This document shows, piece after piece, positions 10,617 to 22,765 of a stretch of 64,000 bases of DNA. Source of the DNA: Echinarachnius parma (lineage: Eukaryota; Echinodermata; Echinoidea; Clypeasteroida; Echinarachniidae); contig JBAMJV010003284.1 of NCBI GenBank assembly GCA_037951105.1, positions 42,501-106,500 on the forward strand, given 5' to 3'. The first letter of the stretch is position 1. The number at the start of each line of letters is the position of its first letter. The notes beneath the pieces are model-generated. The model did not search any database. It was given only the letters and a program-made list of their open reading frames with translations, and was not told where the DNA came from. The position numbers were made by a program, and so were the translations under genes.

Positions 10617-13600
10617 CTATGACACAACAGATTTCTTGCTGGCAACAGCGGTCGACAGAGCAGTTGAGATCACGGACATCGCTTCCGTGATGCCCGTCCT
10701 CTCCGTCGCGGCCGTCTTCGGGTGGACAAGCTCATTCCTACTGGTAGCGGGTGATGAATCGCGCTCGGATGGATCTATGGGGGCATCCAGGGGCGTCGTG
10801 GGGATGATTGGCTCTGGGCTTGGGCTCCACGTTCGCAACCTGAAGCATGCCGGGTAGCCCTGCGAGCGGTTGTGCTTGGCGCTTCGTCGCATCTCGTCCT
10901 GCCCTGGGCCCGGTTCGTGCTCCAGCCAGAAGGTCTCTACCTTGCGCTTGATGTCGGCGTTCTCCTCCCGCCACTCACGCTGCCACTGCCGCAGCTCCTG
11001 AATGTTGTCACGCTTTCGCACCTGAAAAATATTAACACACAAATTTCTAATTTTTAAACACAGCTTTTACAAATTTACTAGGAAGACACTCAAATTAATG
11101 ATAGAAAATAAAAGTATTTGAAATGGGTAGCTTCAACATTGTTAACACAAAAAAAATGTACATTCTTGTTCCATCAAGTTTACAAATGGTGACCGTGCTC
11201 CATAGATTCGGAAGATGGTTTGAAACCATGGTTTACATAAACCTCCTTTGCTAATTTTATGAAATAAATGAATGAAAAACAATTCAATTATACAAACAGA
11301 AATAAATAATATAACAAATTTACATATCAGCAAAGAATTACCAATAGATAAATTGATAAAATAGAGCTATCAATTAGCGCAAATTGCTAGTGGTGGCCAG
11401 CCCATATCTCACCTTGTATCCCCTGTAGAAAGCCTGGATGATGATGGCAGCTTCGATCTCATTCCAGATGAGGGACAGCGGAAGTGGAGGCCTCGGGCTA
11501 AAGGACAATCCAAGATAAAATTATACTCTATTATCCTACAATCAATACCTTAAAAGTACCATATTATTGAAACATCATTCAATTACAATGCACAGTATTA
11601 GCCTATATGCTAGTGAGAGAGAAGGTTGTGAAAGAGGTCCTGTTAACCCCTTGCCTACGAGAGTCTGCATTTCCCATATGATTAATGCATTGTGGTACAC
11701 CAGGCTCCCATAGGCAATGGATATACATGGATAAGGGCGGTAATTTAATATTTTTTAAACAGAATCACAACTACCAGTTAATCTTCATTATGTGCTTAAA
11801 GGGATAGTTGAGTTCTGGTAAAGAGAGTACAGTTTTTATCAAACTGAATTTTAGTAAGCAAAACCTGCACCATTACATTACAAACTAATAGTTATAACTT
11901 CACCATGCTCAAAAGAAATACAAAATTACAAATAAATAAGTAAAAGGCCCGTTATGATTTTAAAAAGAGCCGTTAAAACTCAAGAGGGCGCTCTCTGAAC
12001 ACTCATCAGTTTCAAACATTTAAAATAAAATATTGTGAACGTGATGTTAAGTTGAAATAGTGATTAGATTATCAACAACTATTTAAAAACCACTTTTGTA
12101 GATTTTTGAAAAGAGGAAGCATTTTAAAACAAATTTGAACGGCTGGTTCAAAATTATTGAATACTTGTGGGGCCCCACATTTATTACAAATGGTTATGTT
12201 TATGGATATTTCAGCCGTTTCTGAACGGATTTTGATCAAATAAAGTTTATTCTGCCATTAAAATGGTATGCTCTTTCAAATTTGATACTCAGTTTTTCAT
12301 TATCTCACAAAAAAATTATTTTGTGTAGCGCCCTCTCTACCAAAACTCAACTATCCCTTTAAAAGTACCATATTATTGAAACATCATTCAATTACAATGC
12401 ACAGTATTACCCTATGCTAGTAAGAGGGAGAGAAGGTTGTGAAAGAAGGACCCCCTTGCCTACGAGAGTTTGCATTTCCCATAGGATTAATGCATGTGGT
12501 ACACCAGGCCCCCATAGGCAATGTGGGAGAGAAATTCATAGTTTTGACGCAGAATCACAGCATCCAGTTTATCTTTGTTATGTGCTTAAATGAACTTTTA
12601 AGATAATTATTTAATCCATTTCACAAATGGACATGAAGTACTAAAGTTATACAGAGAAATAATTTATCTAATTCCACTGGCAATATTTACAAAGCTTAAT
12701 ACAATAATTTCTCCTCTTGAAAAGTGTGAGTGGACCAAGCAAAACCCGGCACTTGGTGGCAAAAATGAAAACAAAATGATTTTTTAAAGCCTCATCATAA
12801 GCTTTCATTCAATACCTTATTCTACAATACTGCACAATATTTCATAAAGATATGATTGTTTCAATTTTACCAGCATAATTCTCCAACATTCATTATGTGA
12901 ACTTCTAATGTCAAAGTGCAGGGTTTTAATTGTCTCAAATACAAAGTCATTTCATTTAAGAAAAAATAAGTATCTGGATTTTACTTACTTCTCTGCCAGT
13001 ATCGTTTTGACGAAGGGGATTTCATCTAGGTTGTCCTTTTCTCTGCCCCTGATATCCGGATTGTGCCTGTAAGATAACCAAAGTTTTGTATTATCATTTC
13101 ATTTTAAATGTTCATATTGCACATTCTATGATGAACAAAATCCTTTTTTTTAATCAAACTATAAATAAATGGACATAATTAAACAATTTAAGTGTTGGTA
13201 AGAACTGTAAGTTTGTGATAATTATTAATAAGACCCTTTCAGATTAAATTTCAAACAATTCCAGATATGTTGCTTAAAACATGAAACTTAAAACAAATGA
13301 TTGCATCTTAAATAGCTACTGAAGCAATAAAAAAACTTTCTATTAAAAAATCCATGGCAATAATGAAAGAAACCAATATTTAGTGTAAAAACACCAGACA
13401 TTATTGATTTATGTTTTTTCTCCTTTCAATTTGAGTTTTAAAAAAATCAAATAGATTTATATTCTGATTAAGACTGCACAGATGACAAGATATAACATTT
13501 TATTGCAGATAAATAACATACCTCCACAAGTATTCTGTAAGGAAATCCAATCCATTGAATCGAAATCTCTTCCTCTGAATAGAAAATTTAAAAAGAACAA

Positions 13601-15345
13601 ATATGTTATAAACATAGTCATATGTAACAAACCAGCTTTCCAATTCTCTATTACATACTTTTACTTCTTATTTATTTTTATTGTAAAAACAAAAATGAAT
13701 TAAGAAAAGTATGCAATGAACATCATGCAACGTACCAGCTTTCACCAATACAACTACATGAAAAAATAATTTTCTGCCAAATCAATATGAAAATAGACTA
13801 TAACCAACAGTATAGAGTTCATACAACTACATTTTGATTTGATTTTATATATTAATTTTGTAAATGTCTGTATTTTGAATCAAGAATTGAATGAAAAGAA
13901 AATAATCATCATTGTTATCATTGTCATTGTTGTCATCTTCGTCATCATCATCATCATCATCATCAATACCATGCACCACCACCACCACCATCACCACTAC
14001 CACCACCACTATCATCATCATACTTTTGTGGCTCATGTTTTATGCTCACCTCAAAGCATTTCTCTTTCTGAGCTTGTTTGAGCATGGCTAGCAGGGCAGG
14101 GAGAAGCACAGGGAAGATGTATTGTTCTAGGTACTCTCTTGGGGGACCTGTACATAATCCAATAAAGGAAAATCATCAGAACTTTGAACATATATATATA
14201 GTTTTGAAACTAATATCTAGTATTTTAACAAAATGCAAAACATGTAATGTGCAATAATTGGATATTCACGAATAACTGAATATTTACCTACAAAGACTTT
14301 TTAATTTAATTTATTTGGATCCTTTTTAAGCTTGGGTGCATTTATAGTCTACAATATATTGCGTGATTTCCAGTCATTCACTGTTGCCTAATAAATTCCT
14401 CAAAGAGTTAATACTATGATTTTAGAGGCATGGTGCTATTTTTTTGTTTACTTATAACCTATAATTCACATTTAGTGTTGTTAACCTAGATCACTGGTAA
14501 CATACACTACTCAAAAAAAGTTAAGGATCACTTTTTATTTTGTGTATAATTTTAAAATGACATATTTTACTCCTAAATGACCTCAGACACACTGTAATCA
14601 ATATCACATGTGGTTCAGTTGTTGCATAAAGTCTCTTGCATCATTTTAAAAATCCAATGAGGACACCACCTAGTCAAACAAAAAAAGAAAGAACTAGGTA
14701 AGACCTCACTCATAGTTTGGGAAAAATGCAAGTTAAGAAAAAAGTGATCCTTAACTTTTTTTGAGTAGTATACAGTCAAACCTGTCTATAATTAAAGATA
14801 GTTACACAAAGGAGACAGAAAAGAGTGGTCTAAAGAACACTTTTCTAAAAGGTTCACTCCGGGGGTTCACTATGACTAACCTGCAAACTGCTTTTAAGGG
14901 AATTAACATTAGCAAATCAAAATGAAAAAAATACTCTTTAATGTTTAAAGTCAACATGTGGTCTTTATATAAAGGTGTTCACTAGATATGGTTGGACTGA
15001 ATACAAGTACAATAAATGTATTTAACCGAAGATCAATTCTTACAAGTGTCTTTCGGAGGTTTAGGTTCTGGGGACGGAGTTGGTTTTCTGGATGGTTTCT
15101 CCACCATGGTGTAGCCAACTGCTGCAGGATGCGACACGGCTGGATTGAACTCACTCATCACATCTGCATCTGACTGATCCACCTGAAGAATGAGGAGGAT
15201 AATAATTGTTGTGGTGATGACAGCAACAACATAAATGAGAATAACATGTATGTATGCAATATGCAGTTGGTGCTGGTTGTGGTTGTGGTGGTGGTGGTAG
15301 TGGTGGTGGTAGTGGTGGTGGTGGTGGTGGCTGAGGGGATGGTGG

Positions 15346-15380
<35 letters not shown>

Positions 15381-16917
15381 GTGATGGTGATGGTGATGAT
15401 GATGATGATGATGATGGTGATGGTGATGGTGATGGTGATGATGATGATGATGATGATGATGATAATGATGATGATCATCATCATGATGCATGATGCCAGA
15501 TAAGTTTACTTGCCCTACAATGCAACCAACTGTAAGAAAATTGTGGATGTTTTCTTCTTCTTGGGCCATCCAAATCTTGTTTGAGCCAACAAAGTCTGGA
15601 TTTTACTTGCCAGAAAGGGCGACCATAATTTTGTTTAACACTTAGTTGTCTGAACTTGGTACTTGTTACTAGGTAGGTTAATCCTCCCGAACACTCCATC
15701 TAGGAGTTTTAACTGGAGGTGGTTCCAAGAGCATGGGGTTAAATCGTAGTCTTACTACAGTCTACGTCTAAGTAACAGAGGTGAGATTCCACTTGACATA
15801 CCTTGTCATACATATGGCCGAACATGACAGGGGAGTGGGCAGCCGGGTTGTAGTCGATGATATCTGTGACGACCGAACCCTCGTCATCATCCAGGTGGAA
15901 CGGGGGCCGCATCAGAGCAAACTCTGTTGTAAACACACAAAAATACTAATAGTTTAATACTAATAATGCAATATTTATAGATGGCATAAGAAAATACATT
16001 GTACTATATGACTAAGTAGCCAAAGAAAACGTTAGGAAGACACATTTTCATACATTTTTGGACATTATCATTGAACATGTCATTTAGCTAATGACTAAGC
16101 AATTAAATCTACGAGGTATCGAGTTCGGTGCAGCGCGGCGGGCAACCCAATCGCCCTGTCGGCAATGGAACATCTTTTTAACGTTGAACTAACTACTGCA
16201 CGCCAATGGAACATCCCATGCTGCTAATGATGAATTCATAGTGCTAGTATGACTATTAACTTATACAGTTCAACTATTGTCACTGTACTGGTGATTGATT
16301 CTTGACGTGATAGATTTTTTTTTCTTCATAATCCACATCTACAAAGAATATTTGTAAATGGTCCTGCACTTCATATAATCAAGCGATTCAAATCTTAAGC
16401 AGACAAATCATATCATGGTTACTGTGAATGATATTTGTAGGATAAAAAGACTGAACCTTCCACCCAGTGAAGTTGCGACTAAAGTAAACTGATGATGGTC
16501 GCATCGAGATCGAGTTGGTCTTTTTTTGTTATAACTTATCTTTCAATAATCAATAATGTCACAAAACTCACAACACTCAAAGGATTTGCTTGAAAAAGCA
16601 AAAAGCTAGTGTATAGCCTTGATGTCACGAAGAACTGCATATTTATAGCCAATCTGGGGGCTAATTGTGCAGTATTGACAAGGCAAGCCAAAGAAATAGT
16701 AAAAATACAATGTCTACAAGATTAACTTACGCAAATATGAGCGTGTGGGACCGAGCACAATTTTTTTTTAAGTGGTTACCTAAATCGCCTAAGTTAGCGG
16801 ATAAACTTTGATGAAAATTTATCAAATTCAAAAATTAAAATCTTTAGTCTTTTCATAATTACCTCTGCATATTTCGTCCCAAATGCTCTTTTCCTTTTTA
16901 CGTGAAATGTACGACAT
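10617..16917 (-). CDS. IQCK: IQ motif containing protein K, complete
   Basis: Eight minus-strand exons join in frame to 344 codons plus stop: 16917-16863, 15923-15802, 15182-15044, 14147-14050, 13574-13522, 13066-12989, 11497-11413, 11021-10617. The ATG at 16917 is the first after an in-frame upstream TAG near 16980. Similarity to IQCK runs through most exons: a KSIWDEIC start, [48 protein letters not shown], a full IQ motif [11 protein letters not shown] (split by the last intron) and NIQELRQWQ. The IQ motif predicts calmodulin or light-chain binding; family members are linked to cilia and sperm axonemes. The tail, rich in Ser, Thr and Pro, is longer than in vertebrate IQCK (about 287 residues). 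Every junction has GT-AG. Confidence 0.92.
11545..12600. repeat. Direct duplication flanking a TTAA MITE
   Basis: A block of about 240 bp in the last-but-one IQCK intron is present twice, at 11552-11800 and 12360-12597. Shared phrases are AAAAGTACCATATTATTGAA, CATTCAATTACAATGCACAG and CCTTGCCTACGAGAGT. The 567-bp MITE at 11796-12362 lies exactly between them. The right copy ends TGTGCTTAAATGAAC, an unoccupied version of the left copy's TGTGCTTAAAGGGAT boundary. Confidence 0.75.
11796..12362. mobile_element. MITE with TTAAAGGGATAGTTGAG ends
   Basis: Left end TTAAAGGGATAGTTGAGTTC is inverted at the right as GAACTCAACTATCCCTTTAA-like sequence (actual right end AAACTCAACTATCCCTTTAA). Both extend to a CTCTCTACC/AAAGAGAG pair. 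There is no transposase frame. It is TTAA-flanked like the element at 3090-3527. Confidence 0.75.
12725..12935. repeat. Degraded copy of the GCTATAGCAAAACC MITE family
   Basis: AAGCAAAACCCGGCACTTGG near 12738, followed by GCCTCATCATAAGCTTTCAT and TTTCAATTTTACCAGC, matches (inverted) the right half of the element at 61437-62026. Only one arm is preserved. Confidence 0.5.
13935..14030. repeat. Triplet microsatellite in IQCK intron
   Basis: ATC, ACC and CATCAC triplets lie immediately 3' (plus strand) of intron sequence and just left of the 14050-14147 IQCK exon. They give His- or Asp-rich open frames that are not genes. Confidence 0.8.
14503..14772. mobile_element. Tc1/mariner-type MITE
   Basis: The left end TACACTACTCAAAAAAAGTT is inverted at the right (TTTTTTTGAGTAGTATA). 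Inner arms carry AAGGATCACTTTTT and AAGTGATCCTTAAC. TA borders and the CACTACTC terminus fit a Tc1/mariner-derived element. It is about 0.27 kb, in an IQCK intron, noncoding. Confidence 0.8.
14773..14995. repeat. CAGTCAAACCTGTCTATA-type MITE fragment
   Basis: ACAGTCAAACCTGTCTATAA directly follows the preceding element, and the interior reads AGAGTGGTCTAAAGAACAC. A relative lies at 58765-58995 in the opposite orientation. The far end is not clear. Confidence 0.5.
15275..15490. repeat. Long GGT/GAT microsatellite in IQCK intron
   Basis: About 200 bp of GTGGTG then GATGATGGT triplets, imperfect. The open frames of poly-His, poly-Val, poly-Met and poly-Thr across it on both strands are repeat artefacts. 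It lies about 90 bp upstream, in gene direction, of the 15182-15044 IQCK exon. Confidence 0.9.
15924..16862 (-). other. First intron of IQCK
   Basis: No repeat family or extra exon is recognised. The intron is bounded by GT at 16862-16861 and AG at 15925-15924 on the minus strand. Confidence 0.6.
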
Positions 16918-17240
16918 GTTTCTGTTATTAATCTGACAGTGGATGTGAGTTTTGACGGAGCGCTCAGAAATCTGACGCTATATCCTTCCGCGTAAATAAA
17001 AATGTTTCTTGATTTTTACCTTACAAATTACTCTTTGATAGATGTTTACAGAAAAAAAAAAGAATTTAAACAGAAGCCTTTTGTCCATAAATTGATACAA
17101 TCATGAATTAATTACTCAATAACGTATTATTTCTGACAAAGCGGATGGATATTAGGGCATCTCATTTTGTGCTCTATCGTCATGGAACCCTTCCGCACCC
17201 CACCCCCGGCCGTATGCACGTGCACACGTGTGCGTGCACG
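16918..17240 (-). promoter_or_regulatory. Region upstream of the IQCK start
   Basis: This is the sequence 5' of the IQCK ATG. It contains the in-frame TAG near 16980 that supports the start choice. I see no clear TATA box. A CpG- and C-rich patch with a palindromic GTGCACACGTGTGCGTGCAC (17220-17239) and a poly-G tract lies 0.3 kb upstream. The promoter role is inferred from position only. Confidence 0.35.
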
Positions 17241-17417
17241 GGTGGGGGGGGGGGGGGGGTGGGGGTGACAAATGTGAACGAACTGTGCGTACTTTTCAGC
17301 TAGTCTTTGTTGGAGACTCGGAGTTGCGTCTGTGGTACAGTACTTGGTGGATTGAAGAGAGAGAGTGGTTGGAACGAATTAATTGGGTCCTTAGCAAGCG
17401 CATTCTGACCGTGTATG

Positions 17418-17758
17418 AACCCAGGATGAAATTCCCATTGACCATTACCAATTGATATAAATTGGTAATCAAAGAATTACCAATTGAAATCAATTGGTAA
17501 TCAAAGAGCATGCATATGGAAAATGGGAAAATGAAACGATGTGTACCATTGAAAGCAATGGGTACCAATTGAAAGTAATGGGTACCATGGGCGTCGATAC
17601 TTACGTAATACCTGTTCATCAGGGGGGATGAATGAAAAGATCATCCCCCCCCCCCCCCCCCCCGATGAATAGGTATCAATTACAGATCGACGCCCATGAT
17701 GGGTACCAATTAGAAACCAATTCGATACCTGTTTCAATGGGAATTTCGTCCTGGGAAG
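17418..17758. mobile_element. Foldback MITE with CCCAGGATGAAATTCCCATT ends
   Basis: Left CCAGGATGAAATTCCCATTG is inverted at the right as CAATGGGAATTTCGTCCTGG. Inner inverted pieces include GGGCGTCGAT and ATCGACGCCC. Several short TACCAATTGA palindromes and a 22-base poly-C tract (17643-17663) are inside. Noncoding. Confidence 0.7.
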
Positions 17759-17999
17759 TGAGGGTTGGATTACTGTACGTTGAAGTAGTTGACAAGAAGA
17801 CCGGGCCGGGGTCGTACTCTGTGGCATAGGGCCAGGAATTTTGCAATAAGCTAGGGGGCTCCAACCTGCAAAGGCTGTTTTGGGCCTGCCTTAGGGCCTC
17901 TGGCAGAGGTCCATGGGGCGGGGGCCCTGGAAGCTTTTGAATTTTAGCTATTCAAACATATTAGTCATTATTATATATTATACCAATTATGGCATTAAT

Positions 18000-18350
18000 T
18001 ATAACAGGAGGATACCCCTTTATCCGGAGAGATGGGACAGGACATGCATTCATTCGTTCTTCCTGTCTGTCTCTTATATATCTTAGATGTATTCATCCTA
18101 TCCCCTTCTAATGTTTCATTCTTTATATGCGCATAGAGACACAAACATGTGACATGTGCTATACAAGAACTGTTTATTATTAGTAGTATTATTATTATGC
18201 CTTGAAACACAGCCACACATGACGTGGCTGATCAGTTTTGGTTACCACCGTTATATTTCCAGATAAATCACCTAATAATAATAATAATAATAAGGTATTT
18301 ATAACGCGCATATCACATACATGTATGTCTCTATGCGCTGTAAGAAATTG
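18000..18350. mobile_element. Two LINE 3'-end remnants in opposite orientation
   Basis: ATATGCGCATAGAGAC with a TTATTATTAG run (18120-18200) and AATAATAATAAT with ACATGTATGTCTCTATGCGC (18276-18345) are like the 3' tails of CR1/L2-type LINEs also seen at 27110 and 59840. No coding part is left. Confidence 0.5.
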
Positions 18351-18364
18351 AAATAGAAGAAATA

Positions 18365-18601
18365 TATGCCCCCCCCAAAACCCCCCCCCCCCCCCAAAAA
18401 AAAAAAACAACAAAAAAAAACAAACAAACACAACAAACATACAAACAAACAAACAAAAGACTATCACTGTGCCTCCCACAGCAATTCCAACAACAATTAA
18501 TTAAAGCTCTATTATGAACCCTACCAGGCTACCCCTCCCCCAACCCCCCCCCCCCCCCCCAAAAAAAAAATTATTTAATAATAATAATAAAATAAAACAA
18601 A

Positions 18602-18648
<47 letters not shown>

Positions 18649-18660
18649 AATAAATAAATG
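18365..18660. repeat. Poly-C/poly-A tracts and TAAA microsatellite
   Basis: It has C runs followed by A runs at 18365-18410 and 18541-18570, a CAAACAAACA stretch, then an ATAA repeat (18598-18660). Low-complexity only. Confidence 0.85.
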
Positions 18661-18789
18661 AATACAATTTTAAAAATCCACTCATGAGTGCCACCTCATC
18701 TTGAAATTCATCTTACCTAGCTACATGTATTATGTTCTGCTCGGCCATGGCGCCGCAACATGTACATTTCAGCTTGCATACATTTGATG

Positions 18790-19100
18790 CAGTGGCAAGA
18801 CTATGGGAAGCATGGGGTCACATACCCCCCAAAATTCAACAAAAACGATACAAAACATAACAATGAGTTGATAATGGATGAAGTGGAATTTGTATAACTC
18901 TTTGTTGTGTGTTTATGTACTTGTTACTCGGTCCTTTCATGACTAGAAGAACACGTTGGGTTGTAATTGACTAAATATTGCACTTCAAATTATGCTCATG
19001 CTGATAATCTGTTCTTCCTGTTAATACTTATTTGATATCCTATGTACAAATGTTTTGTGAAAGAAGGAAATAAATGAACCTTGAACCTTGAACCTTTATT
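18790..19100 (+). mobile_element. LINE 3' UTR with CTTGAAC tail repeats
   Basis: The stretch ends AAATAAATGAACCTTGAACC with the tail unit repeated (CTTGAACCTTGAACC), as in 3' ends of CR1/L2-like LINEs. Upstream sequence holds no open frame. It is inferred to be a 5'-truncated insert. Confidence 0.5.
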
Positions 19101-20400
19101 TTTTGTATCTTGTAATTATTGGATAAAAAGTACAATTCAATTTCTGATGGAAATTTGAAATAATGTTAGATGTGGAAGCACAAGTACAAAAAAAAATGGG
19201 CGTTTTAAAAGTTAAAATCGTCATCTTCTGTGCAAGGCTACGTGGCGTAATTTGGATGGCTGATAAAATTAGTCGCTTTTAGCTTTATTCTGCAGTAAAT
19301 TTACCGAGTGAATGACCGACTTGTAAGTGACCAAATTGTTTACTTTTGTACAGTAGATGTAAATAAATATTTATCGCAGAAATAATTTTACAGGGAAGTA
19401 AATAAGTTTCACGTCAATCAGTTTAAGTTAACGGGTTTTCAGAATATTGCAGCGGGCTTGTCTCCCGGGTGCTGACTGGTAGCGATAGGGTCGATCACCT
19501 GTTGACCGTTTCTGCATTTCTATTCGGGCCAGCCGCTGCTGCCAAGTGAAGCGTGACCATTATGGACATGGCATGGATTAGTGAAGGTTAATGAGTTTAA
19601 TTGTGATTGTGGATGCAGTGTTTTGCCTTTTGGATGATTTTAGAATTGGTGAAAAGGGACAAAGTCAAATGCCTCGTGTCATGATTTTAAATAATATGGC
19701 TGGGTGTGCATGCATGATTTTATACAATTACATATTATTTAATTATGATTTACAATTATAAATTGAATGTCAACTTGCATCTCAGTCAGAGCAGAATCAG
19801 AATGCACTTCATCGCTACTCCGTCTCCGTCTCCGACTACGCTAATTTGTTCTGCATCATCATTGACTTGTTCCAGCAAGCCAAGGGCAAGGCAGAAGTGT
19901 AGTAGTACTGTCGACTATATTACTAGACTAGTCAACGGGTTGGGCCGTTACTCGTTAGCGGGAAAAAATACATGTATTTTTTGGGGGGTACTTTTTTTAG
20001 CTCGCCGCACACTTGAGTCACTGACGTGTCTGAAATTTGTTTTGCATTGCCATGGCATTGGCATTGAACTCTATGGCCTATGGCTAGTGCACACAACACT
20101 ACATTGTAATGCTGCGCTATACGGGAACAATGTGGGACAGTACAAAAAAAGTTTGTCAAAATTTCACACAAAATTCTTATCTTAAATTCAACAAAATCAA
20201 TCATGACTGGCCCTAAAAATGATACAAGTGTTATTATGAACTTACCAAAATGGTCCAAATTATTCTTCAAATGTCGAAAAAAATGGAAAATCTGCAGTTT
20301 TGGAAAATAAAAAGACTGAGAAAATCTCAGTCGTGATCCCTCTCGAAAGTGTTGCTGCTATCTGGATGACTGTCATGTATTTCCCGCAAGCTTCCCACAC
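19101..20400. other. Intergenic stretch, no gene recognised
   Basis: It contains AT-rich DNA and short frames without recognisable similarity. CpG content rises around 19440-19560 and 19800-19960, but no exon can be assigned. Confidence 0.4.
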
Positions 20401-20406
20401 CACACG

Positions 20407-20480
20407 TGTTACCGTATCCGAAATCTGACACGGCGTATCCGAATTCTGATACGGCGTATCCTAAATCGGATACGGCGGGC
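20407..20480. repeat. Three-unit short tandem array, CGTATCC..ACGG
   Basis: CGTATCCGAAATCTGACACGG is followed by two variants of about 22 bp with AATTCTGATACGG and AAATCGGATACGG. Each unit carries near-palindromic CCGTATCC/GGATACGG parts. Confidence 0.7.
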
Positions 20481-21029
20481 ATGCTTGCAGATCGCAAGTT
20501 GGCTTGTTTTGGACAATAATAAGCGGCCTCCGCATGTTGCGGGCGGGCTTTCTTTGTTTACGATGGGACATCGAGCAGGAAGAGAAAGAAATGGAACTTA
20601 TATGACGATTTTTGTAAGTATGACTTATCATTTTGAAAATGAAATTTTGTACAATAAATCATAAAATCAGCTTCAATCTAGGTATGCAATTTTTTACTTT
20701 AGATATGCTGTTCTTTTCTCTCTGTTTGTAGTTCAAATTGTGTCCCGTAGATTTTTACCACTGTGAGCAGTAAATGGTCCTATCAGGACCATTTACAATA
20801 CATTGTAGATGTGGGCTAGTGTAGACTCGTATGCAAATGTACAGACTACGGGGGCTCTTTTTAATTAGGCAGTGTATACAGCCACACTCGTGTGTCTTTA
20901 GCTTACGGCCACACTCGTGTGGCTGTATCCGTAGAGCAGCGTATGGATACAGCCACACTCGCGCATGCGCATAGCCAAAATTTCCGACTTGTATATTATC
21001 GAACATCGAGTACGAGATTACGCAAAAGA

Positions 21030-21119
21030 AGCGGCGGCATGTACCGAGCATCGAACTCGATACACGGCGTCCTTATATTATCAGACTAGCACGCAGCGCA
21101 TATCCATTGTGCCACAGCG
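21030..21119 (-). other. tRNA-like sequence
   Basis: On the minus strand TGGCACAATGGATATGC resembles a tRNA D-arm/A box and GAGTTCGATGCTC resembles a T-arm/B box about 35 bases later, in a block that starts CCGCTG and ends near ACATGCCGCC. Arms do not pair perfectly, so it is more likely a decayed tRNA-derived element than a working tRNA gene. Confidence 0.4.
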
Positions 21120-21195
21120 GATTGGCTTGATTTGCAGCGGAACAGAAGAAGTTTTGTCTTTATTAGTTTCGGGGATATTTCGGGGATATTTCGGG

Positions 21196-21312
21196 GGATT
21201 ACCCTTACCTAAACCCTAACCCTAACCCTAATTTAGTGGCTATAGGTCAGTATATTTAGTGGCTATAGGTCAGATTAGTGGCTATAGGTCAGATTAATGG
21301 CTATAAGTCGGT
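21196..21312. repeat. CCCTAA units plus TTAGTGGCTATAGGTCAG array
   Basis: About three CCCTAA units (21208-21230) are followed by four units of about 19-23 bp built on TTAGTGGCTATAGGTCAG. The telomere-like part is far too short for a telomere and is internal. Confidence 0.75.
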
Positions 21313-21944
21313 ATACACGCATTGTGCTGCTGTAAGAATAGCCGGCGTGTGGCTGTATCCATAGAGCCGTGTAATACGTATGGAGTGTGGTTGTATCCAT
21401 ACGCGGCTCTACGGATACAGCCACACGAGTGTGGCCGTAAGCTAAAGACACACGAGTGTGGTTGTATACACTGCCTTTTAATTATTATTTTGGGGGGCCC
21501 TTTTTTAAGCTTTGCTTTAGTTTTGGGCATTTTGGGCTAAATCACCCTGAGCCCCTGTGTATTTTTTCACTGCTACGGATCTACTATTTTTTTTCATGAG
21601 AATGTTTTGATATCTAACTGTCCTTGTGAACTAATAATTCTGAAATTCAACATTGTTAATAATAAATAATGATGTTTTTTCATGAAAACGCGAACACAAT
21701 TTTAGAAAAAAGTCGCACTCAGTCTCAGTTGCACTTTTTGTATTTTGTCAATTGTTTCTTCCAATTTTTCACAGTTCAATTTACGTTGTTTTCTTCTGAA
21801 AAGCCGACTTGTGAACTCGGTCTGGTAACAGAAATATTGAAATGTATTGTAGGCTTAAACTTGTAGCATCATCATATCTTGTCTGTACACTCTGTGCACG
21901 CGTCCATCTGGTGGAACATTAATGGGAATAATTTGTGCCTGTTC

Positions 21945-22765
21945 CCAACCCTCGAAATTAGCATAGATAGGCCCGATGGCCCGGGGCCACCAAAAATTGC
22001 TGTCGGGCCAGTAAAAAGCGCATATTTCAATGTTTGGTGGCCCGATCGAACAAGCAAAAAAAAAAAAAAAAAAAGATTTTTTTTTTTTTAATTTTTTTAT
22101 TTTTTTTTTTTTTTATTTTTTTAAATACCCTGTAGTCATGTTTAGGACATGACAAGAGCTTGATTTTAAACGTAGCATTCAGCAACTTATACCCTTTTCT
22201 CACATACAAAATATTGGTTAGTTAAAAAGTTGCAAGTTAATTGAGCAAGTAACACTGCTGCTAATGAATATTCATACATTCTTGAGCAGCAGTACTCAAT
22301 TTCGAACCAGTTATAAACAAAAAATTCATATTAAAAATCGTTGTTAGTTATTTCAGTTATTTTGCGTATTTTAACAATCTAATGAGCATCATGAATATTA
22401 TATGCTGCTCATGAATATTCACTACATGGTGTCTTAACAAAATTACAGGGTGTCTAAAAAAAAAAAAAATGTAATTTGTTATGAATCCCGTAAATTCAAC
22501 ATCATGTTTGAAGTTTGAACAGTGTGTTGTGAGTTGTCTCACTTGTCTGCAATATTGTTTATGAAGAATCCAATGTTTGTTTGATAACAATTATTGCCCA
22601 GTACCCTGAAACTATGAATATGGTTATTGTATACATTTTACTTTTGTTTTTCCTTATTTTTTCTGGCCAGTAGATTTTGGTTTCGGGCCACCAAATTTGG
22701 AAAAATACAAATTTTACTGGCCCGACTGGGCCACCAGCAAAAAAAGTTAATTTCGAGCATTGCTG
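21945..22765. mobile_element. Gly-Pro-like GGCCCG repeat family, interrupted copy
   Basis: Ends read CTCGAAATTAGC on the left and TTAATTTCGAGC on the right. Inside each end are GGCCCGATGGCCC or GGCCCGACTGGGCC motifs with CCAGTAAAA or TTTTACTGG. The middle holds AT-rich unrelated DNA with poly-T. Relatives are listed at 34560, 37020, 40405, 43365 and 54480. Confidence 0.55.

Larger units (their letters stand above)
20848..21510. repeat. Inverted repeat enclosing tRNA-like and telomere-like DNA
   Basis: The arm 20868-20960 (GCAGTGTATACAGCCACACT, CACACTCGTGTGGCTGTATC) is inverted at 21390-21477. Each arm contains internal CACACTCGTGTG palindromes. Outside, GGGGGCTCTTTTTAATTA and TTTTAATTATTATTTTGGGG also mirror each other. 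The 0.43-kb middle contains a tRNA-like sequence, a few CCCTAA units and a 20-bp tandem array. Confidence 0.75.

Noticed and set aside
15158-15569. Open frames of long His, Met, Ile or Val runs on both strands
   Set aside because: They arise from the GGT/GAT microsatellite. Only the unique 3' part (15182-15044, minus) is a true IQCK exon.
21208-21230. Telomere
   Set aside because: Only about three CCCTAA units, internal, with genes and repeats on both sides.
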